The notes under the pieces: model-generated | What the model was told of the DNA's origin: nothing | The model's database searches: none | Seen by the model: the letters and a program-made list of their open reading frames with translations, nothing else | Part shown: positions 19,160 through 29,724 of the stretch, one piece after another | How positions within the stretch are numbered: the stretch's first letter is position 1 | Layout: every line of letters begins with the position of its first letter | DNA from: Streptomyces benahoarensis | Lineage (GTDB): Bacteria; Actinomycetota; Actinomycetes; Streptomycetales; Streptomycetaceae | Assembly (NCBI RefSeq): GCF_007280575.1 | Contig: NZ_VKJP01000017.1 | Location: forward strand, 1 to 39,384 | Direction: 5' to 3' | Length of the DNA stretch: 39,384 nt | Made by a program: the position numbers and the translations under genes

Positions 19160-19402
19160 ATGTCCGCTCTCCAGACCCTCGCCTCCGCAGACGCGTTCAC
19201 CGGCAGCGCCAGCGCGATCGGTTACGGCCTGGCCGCCATCGGCCCCGGCGTCGGCGTCGGCATCATCTTCGGTAACGGCACCCAGGCCCTGGCCCGTCAG
19301 CCCGAGGCCGCGGGCCTGATCCGCACCAACCAGATCATGGGTTTCGCCTTCTGTGAGGCGCTCGCCCTCATCGGCATCGTCATGGGCTTCGTTTACAAGT
19401 AA
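19160..19402 (+). CDS. atpE: F0F1 ATP synthase subunit c
   Basis: Subunit c forms the rotating proton-carrying ring. The 80-residue hairpin has a glycine-rich first helix (GPGVGVGIIFGNG), the polar loop ARQPEA and the second helix with the proton-carrying carboxylate Glu66 in AFCEALALIG. AAGGAAG at 19146-19152 is the ribosome-binding site. Confidence 0.97.
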   Translation: MSALQTLASADAFTGSASAIGYGLAAIGPGVGVGIIFGNGTQALARQPEAAGLIRTNQIMGFAFCEALALIGIVMGFVYK

Positions 19403-19443
19403 ACGAAACGCACCGACGATCCCCTTAGACGGAAGGCATTGAC

Positions 19444-20013
19444 GTGACCCTGGTCAGCCTGGCGAGTGAGGTCGAGGTTCCCGAGAACCCGCTCATCCCG
19501 CCGATCCCAGAGCTTGTCATCGGCCTGATCGCCTTCTTCATCGTCTTCGGTTTCCTCGCCAAGAAGCTCCTCCCGAACATCAACAAGGTTCTGGACGAGC
19601 GCCGCGAGAAGATCGAAGGCGGCATGGAGAAGGCCGAGGCCGCACAGGCCGAGGCCCAGCAGGTCCTGGAGGACTACCGGGCCCAGCTCGCCGACGCCCG
19701 CCACGAGGCCGCGCGCCTGCGCCAGGAGGCGCAGGAGCAGGGCGCGACGCTCATCGCCGAGATGCGCGCCGAGGGCCAGCGGCAGCGTGAGGAAATCATC
19801 GCTGCCGGTCACGCCCAGATCGAGGCCGACCGCAAGCAGGCCGCGCAGTCCCTGCGCCAGGACGTGGGCAAGCTCGCCACCGACCTGGCCGGCAAGCTCG
19901 TCGGCGAGTCCCTGGAGGACCACGCCCGGCAGAGCCGGACCATCGACCGCTTCCTCGGCGAGATCGAGGCCAAGGCGGCGTCGGAGACGACGAAGGCTGA
20001 GGCCGGCCGATGA
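19444..20013 (+). CDS. atpF: F0F1 ATP synthase subunit b
   Basis: Subunit b is the peripheral stalk that holds F1 against rotation. The 189 residues have one membrane helix near the N-terminus (LIPPIPELVIGLIAFFIVFGF, about 15-35) and then a long charged coiled coil. GTG at 19444 has GGAAGG at 19431-19436. Its stop overlaps the atpH start (ATGA), so the two stalk proteins are translationally coupled. Confidence 0.95.
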   Translation: MTLVSLASEVEVPENPLIPPIPELVIGLIAFFIVFGFLAKKLLPNINKVLDERREKIEGGMEKAEAAQAEAQQVLEDYRAQLADARHEAARLRQEAQEQGATLIAEMRAEGQRQREEIIAAGHAQIEADRKQAAQSLRQDVGKLATDLAGKLVGESLEDHARQSRTIDRFLGEIEAKAASETTKAEAGR

Positions 20014-20825
20014 ACGGAGCGAGCCGCGAGGCACTCGCCTCCGCACGCGAGCAGCTCGACGCGCAGACGGACAACGCGTCCGTCGACGCGACGAAGCTCG
20101 CCGAGGAGCTGGCTGCCGTCACCGCTCTGCTCGACCGCGAGGTCTCGCTGCGTCGGGTCCTGACCGACCCGGCGCAGTCCGGCGAGGCGCGGGCCGAGCT
20201 GGCCGACCGGCTGCTCGGCACCAAGATCGGCGGTCCGGCCGCCGCCCTGGTGTCCGGCATGGTCCGGTCCCGCTGGTCGCGTTCGCGTGACCTCGCCGAC
20301 GCGATGGAGGAGCTGTCCTACAGCGCCGACCTCGCCGCGGCACAGCGGTCCGGCCGGCTCGACGACGTCGAGGACGAGCTGTTCCGGTTCGGCCGGATCC
20401 TCACCTCCAACGGCGAGCTGCGCCGCGCACTGACCGACCGCAACGCCTCGGTCGCCGCCAAGACCGAGCTGGTGACCACGCTGCTGGGCGGCCGGGCCAA
20501 CCCGGTGACCACGCGCATCGTGGGCCGGCTCGTGGCCCAGCCGCGAGGCCGTAGCCTGGAAGCAGGGCTCGATGCCCTCTCCAAGCTGGCCGCGCACCGA
20601 CGCGACCGCGTGATCGCGGTGGTCACCACGGCGGTGCCGATGGACGAAGGACAGCGCACGCGCCTCGCTGCCGCGCTGGCCGCGGTCTACGGACGGCAGA
20701 TCCACCTGAACCTCGACGTGGACCCCGAGGTCCTCGGCGGTGTGCAGGTGCGGATCGGCGACGAGGTCATCAACGGGAGCATCGCGGACCGCCTCGACGA
20801 GGCGGCACGGCGGATGGCCGGCTGA
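20010..20825 (+). CDS. atpH: F0F1 ATP synthase subunit delta
   Basis: Delta joins the top of F1 to the b stalk. The 271 residues are longer than the roughly 180 of E. coli, as usual in high-GC actinobacteria, because of an N-terminal extension rich in Glu/Ala. The C-terminal motif around VTTAVPMDEGQRTRLAAAL and VLGGVQVRIGDEVINGSIADRL is diagnostic. It overlaps atpF by four bases and is followed by a structured 214-base gap before atpA. Confidence 0.95.
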   Translation: MNGASREALASAREQLDAQTDNASVDATKLAEELAAVTALLDREVSLRRVLTDPAQSGEARAELADRLLGTKIGGPAAALVSGMVRSRWSRSRDLADAMEELSYSADLAAAQRSGRLDDVEDELFRFGRILTSNGELRRALTDRNASVAAKTELVTTLLGGRANPVTTRIVGRLVAQPRGRSLEAGLDALSKLAAHRRDRVIAVVTTAVPMDEGQRTRLAAALAAVYGRQIHLNLDVDPEVLGGVQVRIGDEVINGSIADRLDEAARRMAG

Positions 20826-20879
20826 CCCAGCCACCAACTCAAGAGCTGCACCACCGGTGACAGAGCACCGGCACCGACG

Positions 20880-20901
20880 GGCCGGACCGAGAGGTCCGGC
20901 C
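20880..20901 (+). terminator. Intercistronic hairpin with GAGA loop after atpH
   Basis: GGCCGGACC (20880-20888) pairs perfectly with GGTCCGGCC (20893-20901) around a GAGA (GNRA-type) tetraloop. A smaller hairpin CCGGTG/CACCGG precedes it (20854-20871). In mid-operon it may stabilise or process RNA rather than terminate. Confidence 0.5.
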
Positions 20902-20951
20902 GCGGCCGGGAGCCCGCGCCGGGAGACAGCACAAGCACGACGGCGGCCCGA

Positions 20952-21019
20952 GTTGGGCCGTAGGCGGAAACCCCCTGGGGACGTAACCCCAGACCCCCGC
21001 AAGTAACTTCGGGCCCAAC
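20952..21019 (+). ncRNA. Candidate nested RNA structure just upstream of the atpA ribosome-binding site
   Basis: Three nested stems can form. Outer: GTTGGGCC (20952-20959) with GGCCCAAC (21012-21019). Middle: GCGG (20964-20967) with CCGC (20997-21000). Inner: CTGGGG (20975-20980) with CCCCAG (20987-20992) around ACGTAA. The outer stem ends 2 bases before the atpA ribosome-binding site (AGGAGAG, 21021-21027). I do not recognise it as a known riboswitch family. A cis-acting leader that sets atpA translation is inference. Confidence 0.4.
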
Positions 21020-21039
21020 AAGGAGAGCAGGGAACCCAG

Positions 21040-22632
21040 ATGGCGGAGCTCACGATCCGGCCGGAGGAGATCCGGGACGCGCTGGAGAACTTCGTCCAGG
21101 CGTACAAGCCGGACGCGGCCTCGCGCGAGGAGGTCGGCACGGTCAGCGAGGCCGGTGACGGCATCGCGAAGGTCGAGGGCCTTCCCTCGGCGATGGCGAA
21201 CGAACTGCTGAAGTTCGAGGACGGTACCCTCGGTCTCGCGCTGAACCTCGAAGAGCGCGAAATCGGTGCGGTCGTCCTCGGCGAGTTCAGCGGTATCGAG
21301 GAGGGCCAGCCGGTGCAGCGCACCGGTGAGGTGCTCTCGGTCGCCGTGGGCGAGGGCTACCTCGGCCGCGTCGTCGACCCGCTGGGCAACCCGATCGACG
21401 GCCTCGGCGAGATCGAGTCCGAGGGCCGCCGCGCCCTGGAGCTGCAGGCTCCGGGCGTCATGGTCCGTAAGTCGGTCCACGAGCCGATGCAGACCGGCTA
21501 CAAGGCCGTCGACTCGATGGTCCCGATCGGCCGTGGCCAGCGTCAGCTGATCATCGGCGACCGCCAGACCGGCAAGACCGCCCTGGCCGTCGACACGATC
21601 ATCAACCAGCGCGACAACTGGCGCTCGGGCGACCCGAAGAAGCAGGTCCGCTGCATCTACGTCGCCATCGGCCAGAAGGGCTCCACCATCGCGTCCGTGC
21701 GCGGCGCGCTGGAGGAGGCCGGTGCCCTGGAGTACACCACCATCGTCGCCGCCCCGGCGTCCGACCCGGCGGGCTTCAAGTACCTGGCGCCCTACACCGG
21801 CTCGGCCATCGGCCAGCACTGGATGTACTCCGGCAAGCACGTCCTGATCATCTTCGACGACCTCTCGAAGCAGGCCGACGCCTACCGTGCCGTGTCCCTG
21901 CTGCTGCGCCGCCCGCCGGGCCGCGAGGCGTACCCGGGTGACGTCTTCTACCTGCACTCGCGTCTGCTGGAGCGCTGCGCGAAGCTCTCCGACGAGCTCG
22001 GTGCCGGTTCGATGACGGGCCTCCCGATCGTCGAGACCAAGGCGAACGACGTGTCGGCGTTCATCCCGACCAACGTCATCTCCATCACCGACGGTCAGTG
22101 CTTCCTGGAGTCCGACCTGTTCAACGCGGGCCAGCGCCCGGCGCTGAACGTCGGTATCTCGGTCTCCCGTGTCGGTGGCTCCGCCCAGCACAAGGCCATG
22201 AAGCAGGTCTCCGGCCGTCTTCGTGTGGACCTCGCCCAGTACCGCGAGCTGGAGGCGTTCGCCGCCTTCGGTTCCGACCTGGACGCCGCCTCGAAGGCCC
22301 AGCTGGAGCGCGGTAAGCGCATGACCGAGCTGCTCAAGCAGGGTCAGTACGCTCCGTACCCCGTCGAGAACCAGGTCGTCTCCATCTGGGCCGGCACCAC
22401 CGGCAAGATGGACGACGTGCCCGTCGAGGACATCCGCCGCTTCGAGCGGGAGCTCCTGGACCACCTGGGCCGGGAGAAGAAGGACCTGCTGGTCAGCATC
22501 GTCGAGGGCGGCAAGATGTCCGACGACACCATCCAGGCGCTCACCGATTCCGTCGCCGCCTTCAAGCAGCAGTTCGAGACCTCGGACGGCAAGCTTCTCG
22601 GTGAGGACGCTCCGGTCAGCACCGCCCAGTGA
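21040..22632 (+). CDS. atpA: F0F1 ATP synthase subunit alpha
   Basis: Alpha forms the non-catalytic nucleotide sites of the F1 hexamer. The 530 residues include the N-terminal barrel, Walker A GDRQTGKT in the RecA-like domain, and the alpha signature region [24 protein letters not shown] (21021-21027) and AGGGAA (21029-21034) both precede the ATG. The third position of codons is almost uniformly G/C with few rare codons, as expected of a highly expressed gene. Confidence 0.98.
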   Translation: MAELTIRPEEIRDALENFVQAYKPDAASREEVGTVSEAGDGIAKVEGLPSAMANELLKFEDGTLGLALNLEEREIGAVVLGEFSGIEEGQPVQRTGEVLSVAVGEGYLGRVVDPLGNPIDGLGEIESEGRRALELQAPGVMVRKSVHEPMQTGYKAVDSMVPIGRGQRQLIIGDRQTGKTALAVDTIINQRDNWRSGDPKKQVRCIYVAIGQKGSTIASVRGALEEAGALEYTTIVAAPASDPAGFKYLAPYTGSAIGQHWMYSGKHVLIIFDDLSKQADAYRAVSLLLRRPPGREAYPGDVFYLHSRLLERCAKLSDELGAGSMTGLPIVETKANDVSAFIPTNVISITDGQCFLESDLFNAGQRPALNVGISVSRVGGSAQHKAMKQVSGRLRVDLAQYRELEAFAAFGSDLDAASKAQLERGKRMTELLKQGQYAPYPVENQVVSIWAGTTGKMDDVPVEDIRRFERELLDHLGREKKDLLVSIVEGGKMSDDTIQALTDSVAAFKQQFETSDGKLLGEDAPVSTAQ

Positions 22633-22652
22633 CGACGGAAGGGACCTGATCC

Positions 22653-25036
<2,384 letters not shown>

Positions 25037-25050
25037 CCCCGGCTTCGGTA

Positions 25051-25076
25051 CCGGGGGCGGCCCTGGCCGCCCCCGG
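25051..25076 (+). terminator. Strong hairpin between atpD and atpC
   Basis: CCGGGGGCGGCC (25051-25062) pairs perfectly with GGCCGCCCCCGG (25065-25076), 12 bp before loop adjustment. A second hairpin CTGCCG/CGGCAG with a GACC loop (25108-25123) lies just before the atpC ribosome-binding site. TAGTAT at 25090-25095 looks like a -10 box. Partial termination, giving less epsilon than beta, is an inference. Confidence 0.55.
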
Positions 25077-25144
25077 CCCGTACGACCACTAGTATTTGAC
25101 CCAACATCTGCCGGACCCGGCAGGTGGAGACCCGAGGAGCCATC

Positions 25145-25528
25145 GTGGCTGAGCTGCACGTCGAGTTGGTCGCAGCGGACCGGCAGGTCTGGTCCGGTGA
25201 GGCCAGCCTGGTCGTCGCGCGCACCTCGTCGGGCGACATCGGCGTCATGCCCGGACACCAGCCGCTGCTCGGCGTGCTGCAGTCGGGCCCGGTGACGATC
25301 CGTACGACCGGCGAGAGCGGGGACGGTACTGTCGTCGCCGCGGTGCACGGCGGCTTCATCTCGTTCGCAGACAACAAGCTGTCTCTGCTCGCAGAGATCG
25401 CCGAGCTGTCGGACGAGATCGATGTCCAGCGCGCGGAGCGGGCACTGGAGCGAGCGAAGTCGGACGCTGACGCGGCCGCCGAGCGTCGCGCCGATGTCCG
25501 GCTGCGCGCGGTGACGGGCGTTCACTGA
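25145..25528 (+). CDS. atpC: F0F1 ATP synthase subunit epsilon
   Basis: Epsilon regulates F1 and binds the foot of gamma. The 127 residues include the N-terminal beta sandwich (HVELVAADRQVWSGEASLVVART, TSSGDIGVMPGHQPLL) and a short helical C-terminal arm rich in Arg/Ala. GTG at 25145 has GAGGAG at 25133-25138; an ATG at 25124 is in frame but lies in the leader hairpin region. It closes the atp operon. Confidence 0.95.
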   Translation: MAELHVELVAADRQVWSGEASLVVARTSSGDIGVMPGHQPLLGVLQSGPVTIRTTGESGDGTVVAAVHGGFISFADNKLSLLAEIAELSDEIDVQRAERALERAKSDADAAAERRADVRLRAVTGVH

Positions 25529-25551
25529 GCCCCGTCACCGACGAGATCGAT

Positions 25552-25600
25552 CCTCAGCCGCGGGCTGCCCGGAGACTTCCGGAGCGGCCCGCGGCTGAGG
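25552..25600 (+). terminator. Large hairpin terminator of the atp operon
   Basis: CCTCAGCCGCGGGC (25552-25565) pairs perfectly with GCCCGCGGCTGAGG (25587-25600). Inside, CCGGA (25569-25573) pairs with TCCGG (25578-25582). It begins 23 bases after the atpC stop. Confidence 0.85.
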
Positions 25601-25676
25601 CAATGCAGGTGCGTTTCCCTCCCTCGCGCCCGACCCGGCGCGGGGATCCCCCACAGAGGCGAGGAGGTCGGTCGAG

Positions 25677-26126
25677 ATGGTCCTCGCTCTGCTCGTGAGC
25701 GGCGCGGTCGTGGTACTGGTGCTGCTGGGGCTGTTCGTCTTCGGGCTGCGACGGCGGCTCATCCAGCGGTCCGGCGGCACCTTCGACTGCAGCCTGCGCT
25801 GGAACGTACCGGAGGACGAAGGCGAGCCCAGCGGCAAGGGCTGGATCTACGGCGTCGCCCGCTACAACGGTGACTGCGTCGAGTGGTTCCGTGTCTTCTC
25901 CTACGCGCCGCGGCCCCGCCGCATCCTGGAGCGCTCCGCCATCGAGGTCGTCGAGCGCCGCACCCCGCAGGGCGAGGAGGAGCTGGCGCTGCTCTCCGAC
26001 TCCGTCGTCCTCGTCTGCCGCCACAGTGGCACCCGCCTGGAACTGGCGATGAGCGAGGACGCCCTCACCGGCTTCCTCGCCTGGCTGGAGGCGGCGCCGC
26101 CCGGGCAGCGGGTCAATGTTGCCTGA
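25677..26126 (+). CDS. DUF2550 family membrane protein
   Basis: The 149-residue protein has one N-terminal membrane helix (about 3-24) and a cytoplasmic DUF2550 domain with WIYGVARYNGDCVEWFRVFS and a C-terminal beta-rich part. It is a standard neighbour of atpC in actinobacteria; no biochemical function is known to me. GAGGAGG at 25661-25667 supports the ATG. The last residues (VNVA and the stop) are encoded inside the first copy of a 63-bp tandem repeat, so the C-terminus may differ from that of relatives. Confidence 0.88.
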   Translation: MVLALLVSGAVVVLVLLGLFVFGLRRRLIQRSGGTFDCSLRWNVPEDEGEPSGKGWIYGVARYNGDCVEWFRVFSYAPRPRRILERSAIEVVERRTPQGEEELALLSDSVVLVCRHSGTRLELAMSEDALTGFLAWLEAAPPGQRVNVA

Positions 26127-26318
26127 AAGAGAGCCCCGCTGAAGGGGGTGCCCCCGGACGGAGTCTGGGGGAGGGTCAATGTTGCCTGAAAGAGAGCCCC
26201 GCTGAAGGGGGTGCCCCCGGACGGAGTCCGGGGGAGGGCCAATGTGGCCTGAGGCCCCCGTACCCCCGGACGGAGCCTGGGGAAGGGGCAAGGTGGCGTA
26301 AGAGAGAGCCCCGCCCTA
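26110..26318. repeat. 63-bp tandem repeats carrying a GGA-loop hairpin
   Basis: Copies begin at 26110, 26173 and 26236 with exact 63-base period for the first two; the third is shortened to 50 bases and a fourth (26286-26318) is partial. Copies 1 and 2 differ by only one noticed base. Each full copy contains CCCCCGGAC, a GGA loop and GTCNGGGGG (stems at 26151-26171 and 26214-26234). The one difference turns a C-G into a U-G pair, which keeps the plus-strand RNA hairpin. The array fills the gap between the convergent DUF2550 gene and response regulator, so it probably serves as a multiple terminator. It also supplies the stop codon of the DUF2550 gene. Confidence 0.85.
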
Positions 26319-26333
26319 CGCCGCCGCGGCCGA

Positions 26334-27020
26334 CTACGGCGGCGGTTCCACGCCCAGCTCCTGGGCCAGGACGGCCGCCTGCACCCGGCTGCGGAGTCCC
26401 AGTTTGGCCAGCAAGCGGCTGACATGCGTCTTCACGGTGGCCTCGGCCATCTCCAGCCGCACCGCGGCCTCGGCGTTCGACAGGCCGCGGCCCAGTACTC
26501 CCAGGACCTCCCGCTCGCGCCGCGTCAGCGCCTCCAGCACCGCGGGGCCGGGCCCGGGCTCCGTACGTTCCCGGGGTGCGGAGGTCCCGGCGAATTCCGC
26601 GATCAGACGGCGGGTGACCGCGGGGGCGATGAGCCCGTCCCCGGCGGCCACCGTGTGCACCGCGGCCAGCAGCGCCGTGGCGTCCATGTCCTTGAGCAGG
26701 AATCCGGCGGCACCGGCGCGCAGGGCACCGAAGACGTACGCGTCGAGGTCGAAGGTGGTCAGCACCAGGACGTCCGCCAGCCCCTCGGCGACGATCCGGC
26801 GGGTGGCCGAGACGCCGTCCAGCCGCGGCATCTGGATGTCCATGAGGACGAGATCGGGGCGCAGCTCGCGGGCGAGGCGGACCGCCTCCTCGCCGTCCGC
26901 GGCTTCCCCGGCGACCTCGATGCCGGGGTCGGAGCGGAGGATGAGGACGAGCCCGGCGCGGACGGCGGACTGGTCCTCGGCGACGACGACGCGCAGCGGG
27001 CGCGGGGGTGTGCCGGTCAT
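26334..27020 (-). CDS. NarL/FixJ-family response regulator
   Basis: The 228-residue protein has a receiver domain with acidic pocket Glu15-Asp16, phospho-acceptor Asp61 (LVLMDIQMP), the conserved Thr in LTTFD and Lys in LLKDMD. A LuxR-type helix-turn-helix follows (LTRREREVLGVLGRGLSNAEAA ... TVKTHVSRLL). It would bind DNA as a dimer once phosphorylated by the overlapping kinase. The start codon overlaps the kinase stop (ATGA), and GAGGAGG precedes it on the minus strand. The ligand and targets are unknown; the divergent membrane protein at 28488 is a candidate target. Confidence 0.93.
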   Translation of the reverse strand: MTGTPPRPLRVVVAEDQSAVRAGLVLILRSDPGIEVAGEAADGEEAVRLARELRPDLVLMDIQMPRLDGVSATRRIVAEGLADVLVLTTFDLDAYVFGALRAGAAGFLLKDMDATALLAAVHTVAAGDGLIAPAVTRRLIAEFAGTSAPRERTEPGPGPAVLEALTRREREVLGVLGRGLSNAEAAVRLEMAEATVKTHVSRLLAKLGLRSRVQAAVLAQELGVEPPP

Positions 27021-28342
27021 GTCGGGGGTGCCTCCTCGGTGGCGGGGAGTGTGGCCCGTACCCGCCATACGGTGCCGTCGGGGCCGTCCGCCGGGCCCGC
27101 GTCGCAGACGCCGCCCAGCAGCGCGGCGCGCTCGCGCATGCCGGTCAGTCCGGCGCCCGAGCCCGGCACCCGCGCGCCGCCCGGCCCGCGGCGGGTCCCG
27201 TACGGGCTGGTCACGACGAGGATGAGCGGGCCGCCCGGCGTCCGGTCGAGGCGGACGGTGACCTCGCCGGGCGTGGCGTGTTTGAGGGCGTTGGTCACGG
27301 ATTCCTGGACGATGCGGTAGGCGGCCAGCTCCACGGGGGCGGGGAGGGAGGCGGGGGTGCCGCCGGGCCGGGCGGCACCGTCGCCGGTCCGTGTGCCGTT
27401 GCCGGACCGGGAGCTGCCGCTGAGCCGGGCCCCGTCCTCGTACCCCTGGCGGCCGTCGTGGAGGCTGAAGACCAGCCCGTCGCCCGCCCCCGTCGCCCGG
27501 GCCCGGGTGAGGAGGGCCGGGAGGCCGTCGAGGGTGGGGACGGCGGGTGGTTCGCCGTCGGCCTCGGAGCCGCCGGAGGCGCGCAACAGTCCGATGAGGC
27601 GGCGCATTTCGGCCAGGCCCCGCACGCTGTTCTCGCGGATGACGCCCAGCGCCTCCCGGGTCGCGGCCGGATCGTCGAGGGTCTGCGCGGCGGTGGTGTG
27701 CAGCGCGATGGCCGACAGATGCCCGGCGACGACGTCGTGCAGCTCCCGCGCCATCCGCGCGCGCTCCCCGGCGACCGCCTGTGCCCGGTCCATCCCGGCG
27801 AGCAGCGCGGTCTGCTCGGCCCGTAGCCGGGCCGCCTGGGCCGCGTCGCGGTGGTGGCGGACGATCAGGCCGGTCCAGGCGGGGGTGAGGGTGATCAGCC
27901 CGAGGAAGACGCCGACGAACAGCGCCTGCGGGTCGCGGGCCACGGCGAGCGCGATCAGCGTGCCGAGGACGGTCGCCAGCGCGGTGCCCGGCGGGATGCG
28001 GCGGGCCGCGCGGGGCCCGCCGTGGAGGACCGCCGCGTACACGAGGTCGGTGAACATCACGACGGTGGCGAGCAGCGTCCCGGCGCAGGTGTCCAGCGCG
28101 AGCGCGGCGGTGGCGAGCGCCAGGCCGGTCAGCGGTGCGGTGCGGCGCAGCAGTTCGGCCCCGGCGGCGATGGCCGGCGCCACCAGGGACGCCCACGGCG
28201 GCAGCCCCGGCACCGGTGGCGCGCCGCGCAGGCCCAGCGCCCACAGCAGCACCCCGCCGAGCAGCCCGGCGGCCGCGATGAGGACGTCGTCGCGGTGCGG
28301 GCGGACGGGGCGGGGGAGCGGCGGCACCCGTCCATCCAACAC
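27017..28342 (-). CDS. NarL-type sensor histidine kinase
   Basis: The 441-residue kinase has an N-terminal membrane region with about five to six helices (residues 18-161) and no large extracellular domain. It is followed by a HisKA_3 dimerisation helix with the phospho-acceptor His202 in MARELHDVVAGHLSAIA, and a HATPase domain (AYRIVQESVTNALKHA for the N box, and GAGLTGMRERAALLGG for the G box). A Gly/Arg/Ser-rich insertion of about 40 residues splits the region near 285-325. The start is a GTG at 28342 without a clear ribosome-binding site, so an internal start remains possible. It overlaps the regulator gene by four bases. Confidence 0.92.
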   Translation of the reverse strand: MLDGRVPPLPRPVRPHRDDVLIAAAGLLGGVLLWALGLRGAPPVPGLPPWASLVAPAIAAGAELLRRTAPLTGLALATAALALDTCAGTLLATVVMFTDLVYAAVLHGGPRAARRIPPGTALATVLGTLIALAVARDPQALFVGVFLGLITLTPAWTGLIVRHHRDAAQAARLRAEQTALLAGMDRAQAVAGERARMARELHDVVAGHLSAIALHTTAAQTLDDPAATREALGVIRENSVRGLAEMRRLIGLLRASGGSEADGEPPAVPTLDGLPALLTRARATGAGDGLVFSLHDGRQGYEDGARLSGSSRSGNGTRTGDGAARPGGTPASLPAPVELAAYRIVQESVTNALKHATPGEVTVRLDRTPGGPLILVVTSPYGTRRGPGGARVPGSGAGLTGMRERAALLGGVCDAGPADGPDGTVWRVRATLPATEEAPPT

Positions 28343-28487
28343 GGCCGGGGCGGCGCCCGCCTCGTCGTCACGGCGACTGTCCCGGCGCCGTCACTACATC
28401 GAAAGATGCAGCCGGAATCGTCGTCGGCGACGACGTCCCGGGCCGGGTGGCGGCGGCAGTCTTGAGGCGTCCCGGAGGAGGAACGCC
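28343..28487. promoter_or_regulatory. Divergent promoter region with palindrome
   Basis: This 145-base gap separates the two-component operon (minus) from the membrane protein (plus). CGTCGTC (28419-28425) and GACGACG (28429-28435) form a 7-bp inverted repeat with GGC between. CATC-GAAA-GATG (28397-28408) is a smaller hairpin. CGTCAC occurs twice nearby (28369 and 28389 regions). A binding site for the neighbouring response regulator is plausible but unproven. Confidence 0.3.
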
Positions 28488-29063
28488 ATGGTTGTCACGT
28501 TGATCGTCGTCTGCGAGGTCGGGTTCTGGGTGCTGCTCGCGGCCGGTTTGGTGCTGCGGTACGGGTGCCGGATGCCGCGCACCGGAGCCGCCGTGCTGCT
28601 GCTGGAGCCGCTGTTGGAGCTGGTGCTGCTGACCGTCACCGCGATCGATCTGCGCACCGGCGCCACGGCGGACGGGAAGCACGGCCTCGCCGCCGTCTAC
28701 CTCGGCTACACCGTCGCCTACGGCCACTACACGATCCGCTGGGCCGACGGCCATGCCGCGCACCGGTTCGGCGGCGCCCCGCGGCCGGTGAAGCCGCCCC
28801 GCCACGGCCTGGCCCGCGCCCGCCACGAGGGGAAGCTGTGGCTGCGGACGGTCGCGATGGGCGCCGTCGCCGCCGGGCTGCTGGAGCTGGCGGCCTGGTA
28901 CGTCGGCGACGGTGACACCGCGGCGTTGCGGGAGTGGCAGCTCACCATGGCCCGGCTGGTGGCCGTCCACGGCGTGATCGCCCTGTCGTACCTGCTGTGG
29001 CCGAAGAAGGCGCCGGCCGGGGAGCCGGAGGCGGCGCGGCGGCGCCCGAAGGTGCTGCGCTGA
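28488..29063 (+). CDS. Membrane protein of unknown function beside a two-component system
   Basis: The 191 residues are not from a family I recognise. About five hydrophobic segments are visible (near residues 2-23, 33-53, 70-85, 125-142 and 155-175), with a basic loop AHRFGGAPRPVKPPRHGLARARHEGK between them and an Arg/Lys-rich C-terminus. GGAGGAGG at 28474-28481 supports the ATG at 28488; the longer open frame upstream antisense to the kinase is spurious. The divergent position suggests control by the neighbouring response regulator. Confidence 0.75.
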   Translation: MVVTLIVVCEVGFWVLLAAGLVLRYGCRMPRTGAAVLLLEPLLELVLLTVTAIDLRTGATADGKHGLAAVYLGYTVAYGHYTIRWADGHAAHRFGGAPRPVKPPRHGLARARHEGKLWLRTVAMGAVAAGLLELAAWYVGDGDTAALREWQLTMARLVAVHGVIALSYLLWPKKAPAGEPEAARRRPKVLR

Positions 29064-29067
29064 GCGC

Positions 29068-29099
29068 GGTCCGGGCCGCCGGCGGGGGCGCCCCGGACC
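29068..29099. terminator. Hairpin between convergent genes
   Basis: GGTCCGGG (29068-29075) pairs with CCCGGACC (29092-29099), and the loop contains the self-complementary CCGCCGGCGG. It lies just after the membrane protein and can serve both strands. Confidence 0.6.
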
Positions 29100-29100
29100 C

Positions 29101-29157
29101 ATACGACTACGGTCACCGCTCGTACGACTGCGACTGCGACTACGGATACGACTACCG
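29101..29157. repeat. Imperfect TACGAC/TGCGAC hexamer repeats
   Basis: Units of TACGAC, TGCGAC and TACGGA recur between the stop codons of two convergent genes, with an unrelated spacer at 29112-29120. The region is not inside either gene. It looks like a short slippage-prone tract with no assigned role. Confidence 0.55.
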
Positions 29158-29724
29158 CTCGCCGCCCGGCACCCACAGCACGTCCCCGACCTCCTTGTTG
29201 GCCGTACGGGCCAGGATGAACAGCAGGTCGGAGAGGCGGTTGAGGTAGGTGGCGGTGAGCGGGTTCATGGTGTCGCCGTGCTCCTCGAACGCCGCCCACG
29301 TCGCGCGCTCGGCGCGGCGGACGACCGTGCACGCCTGGTGGAGCAGCGCGGCACCGGCGCTGCCGCCGGGGAGGATGAAGCTGCGCAGCTTCTCCAGCCG
29401 CTCCAGGAAGCGGTCGCAGTCCGCCTCCAGCTTGTCGATGTAGCTCTGCTCGACGCGCAGCGGCGGGTACTTCGGGTCCTCGACGACCGGGGTGGACAGG
29501 TCGGCGCCGACGTCGAAGAGGTCGTTCTGCACGCGCAGCAGCACCGCCCGGACGTCCTTGGGCAGTTCGCCGAGGGCCAGGGCCACACCGAGCGCCGCGT
29601 TGGCCTCGTTGGTGTCCGCGTAGGCGGCGATCCGGCGGTCGGTCTTGGCGGTGCGGCTCATGTCGCCCAGGGCGGTGGTGCCCTTGTCGCCGGTGCGGGT
29701 GTAGATGCGCGTCAGATTCACCAT
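29152..29724 (-). CDS. Cob(I)yrinic acid a,c-diamide adenosyltransferase (PduO type)
   Basis: The enzyme adenosylates cob(I)alamin with ATP to make coenzyme B12. The 190-residue protein has the PduO/MMAB N-terminal ATP-binding motif TRTGDKGTTALGD, DTNEANAALGVA, and the C-terminal FILPGGSAGAALLHQACTVVRRAER signature. ATG at 29724 has no upstream frame extension. It is transcribed divergently from the 3-hydroxybutyryl-CoA dehydrogenase at 29978. Confidence 0.95.
   Translation of the reverse strand: MVNLTRIYTRTGDKGTTALGDMSRTAKTDRRIAAYADTNEANAALGVALALGELPKDVRAVLLRVQNDLFDVGADLSTPVVEDPKYPPLRVEQSYIDKLEADCDRFLERLEKLRSFILPGGSAGAALLHQACTVVRRAERATWAAFEEHGDTMNPLTATYLNRLSDLLFILARTANKEVGDVLWVPGGER

Noticed and set aside
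26110..26318. CRISPR array
   Set aside because: The tandem repeats have no unique spacers between them and no cas genes are nearby.
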